From Pseudomonadota bacterium (GTDB lineage: Bacteria > Pseudomonadota > Gammaproteobacteria > Burkholderiales > Ferrovaceae): a stretch of 6,196 nt of DNA. A program made the translations under genes and the position numbers. The notes beneath the pieces are model-generated. The model was not told where the DNA came from. It worked only from the letters and a program-made list of their open reading frames with translations, and ran no database searches. The stretch spans positions 1-6,196 of the forward strand of contig JAJZHC010000086.1 in NCBI GenBank assembly GCA_021804705.1. The letters run 5' to 3'. This document shows positions 5,682 to 6,196 of the stretch, in pieces (the first letter of the stretch is position 1; each line of letters starts with the position of its first letter).

Positions 5682-6196
5682 ATGATTGAAAATCCAGAAT
5701 GGCTTGCTCTATGGCGCCGGGGGGTAACTGTACCGCAACCCAACCGCGCACGCTATTCACGAACCACAGTGTTTCGGCCGTGACCAGGTCCGACAGGGTG
5801 ATGACCCTTTCCACGAGCTGTCCTTCATCGAGCAGTTGTTGGCGATAGACCCCAGGGAGCAGACCGCATTCCTGGGGTGGCGTGTAGAACACTTCATTTT
5901 GTTCCAATACCAGGTTGCCGCGCGTAAATTCAGTGACTTCACCGCGTTCGTTCCACAACAGCACATCGTAATGACCGGGCAGGGCAGCCTGCACATGGTG
6001 TTCATAGAGGCCGCGCTGCGTGGTTTTATGCTGCAGAAGCAGGTTGAGGGAAGAGACGGGCGTGCGCGCCAGGGTGACGGACACCGTCAGCGCAGGATTG
6101 GGCGAGATGGGAAAACCCTCCAGATGCACCGTGCCCCCACGGCCATAGCACAGGCGGACGCGATAGTCCCCCCGGGGGTACTGTTGGGCATAGCGC
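5680..6196 (-). CDS. pabBC: PabBC aminodeoxychorismate synthase/lyase fusion, C-terminal part (5' end outside window)
   Basis: An open frame enters from the right edge and ends at TGA 5682-5680, giving 171 visible residues. They match the C-terminal class IV aminotransferase (4-amino-4-deoxychorismate lyase) half of PabB-PabC fusions. This half releases pyruvate from aminodeoxychorismate to make 4-aminobenzoate for folate. The linker YRVRLCYGRGGTVHLEGFP just inside the edge is typical of the fusion. The PLP-binding Lys lies in QHKTTQRGLYEH (codon 6025-6027), followed by DVLLWNERGEVTEFTRGNLV, the TPP-x-x-CGLLPGVYR block and LWFVNSVRGW. An internal GTG at 6129 could look like a start, but the matching sequence continues upstream to the edge, so it is not used. 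It heads the transporter operon as seen here. A link between folate synthesis and the importer is not obvious; it may simply share transcription. Confidence 0.88.
   Translation of the reverse strand, partial: RYAQQYPRGDYRVRLCYGRGGTVHLEGFPISPNPALTVSVTLARTPVSSLNLLLQHKTTQRGLYEHHVQAALPGHYDVLLWNERGEVTEFTRGNLVLEQNEVFYTPPQECGLLPGVYRQQLLDEGQLVERVITLSDLVTAETLWFVNSVRGWVAVQLPPGAIEQAILDFQS

Noticed and set aside
6127..6129. GTG start giving a stand-alone 149-residue lyase
   Set aside because: Family-like linker sequence continues in frame upstream to the window edge, so the gene is a longer PabBC fusion.

Overview
The window reads as part of a proteobacterial chromosome, most likely betaproteobacterial. 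I infer this from the moderately high G+C content, the DUF2946 and PCu(A)C copper-associated genes, and a PabBC-type fused aminodeoxychorismate synthase/lyase. I cannot name a genus. Coding density is very high, and no rRNA, tRNA, CRISPR array or insertion sequence was seen. The only non-coding stretch longer than about 20 bp is 220-290.

Left part, plus strand (1-2270): a tightly packed set of exported or envelope proteins that looks like a copper-handling operon. It contains the C-terminus of a DUF2946-like protein (cut by the window edge), an outer-membrane beta-barrel protein with a Cys-rich motif at its mature N-terminus, a periplasmic TlpA/ResA-type thioredoxin (WCVPC), and a PCu(A)C copper chaperone with the complete H-x10-M-x21-H-x-M copper site plus a His/Met-rich tail. 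The thioredoxin and the chaperone are a known kind of pairing in copper delivery to cytochrome oxidase. The roles of the barrel and of the DUF2946 protein are unknown.

Right part, minus strand (6196-2267, read leftwards): a second compact operon. It starts off-window with PabBC (only the lyase half is visible). Then come a periplasmic substrate-binding protein, a permease and an ATPase of the nitrate/sulfonate/taurine (NitT/TauT) ABC importer type, and last a zinc-dependent beta-keto acid cleavage enzyme (BKACE, DUF849). Junctions are 8 bp, a 4-bp overlap, 4 bp and 3 bp, so all five genes are probably cotranscribed and partly translationally coupled. The importer's ligand cannot be read from sequence. 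The terminal BKACE gene suggests the substrate is, or is converted to, a beta-keto acid that is cleaved with acetyl-CoA. Its pocket residues appear to differ from those of the characterised lysine-fermentation enzyme Kce.

The two operons converge tail to tail, and their stop codons share the palindrome CTAG (2267-2270). There is no spacer for a conventional bidirectional terminator. The best candidates for something undescribed are the Cys-motif barrel in the copper cassette and the substrate of the BKACE-linked transporter.
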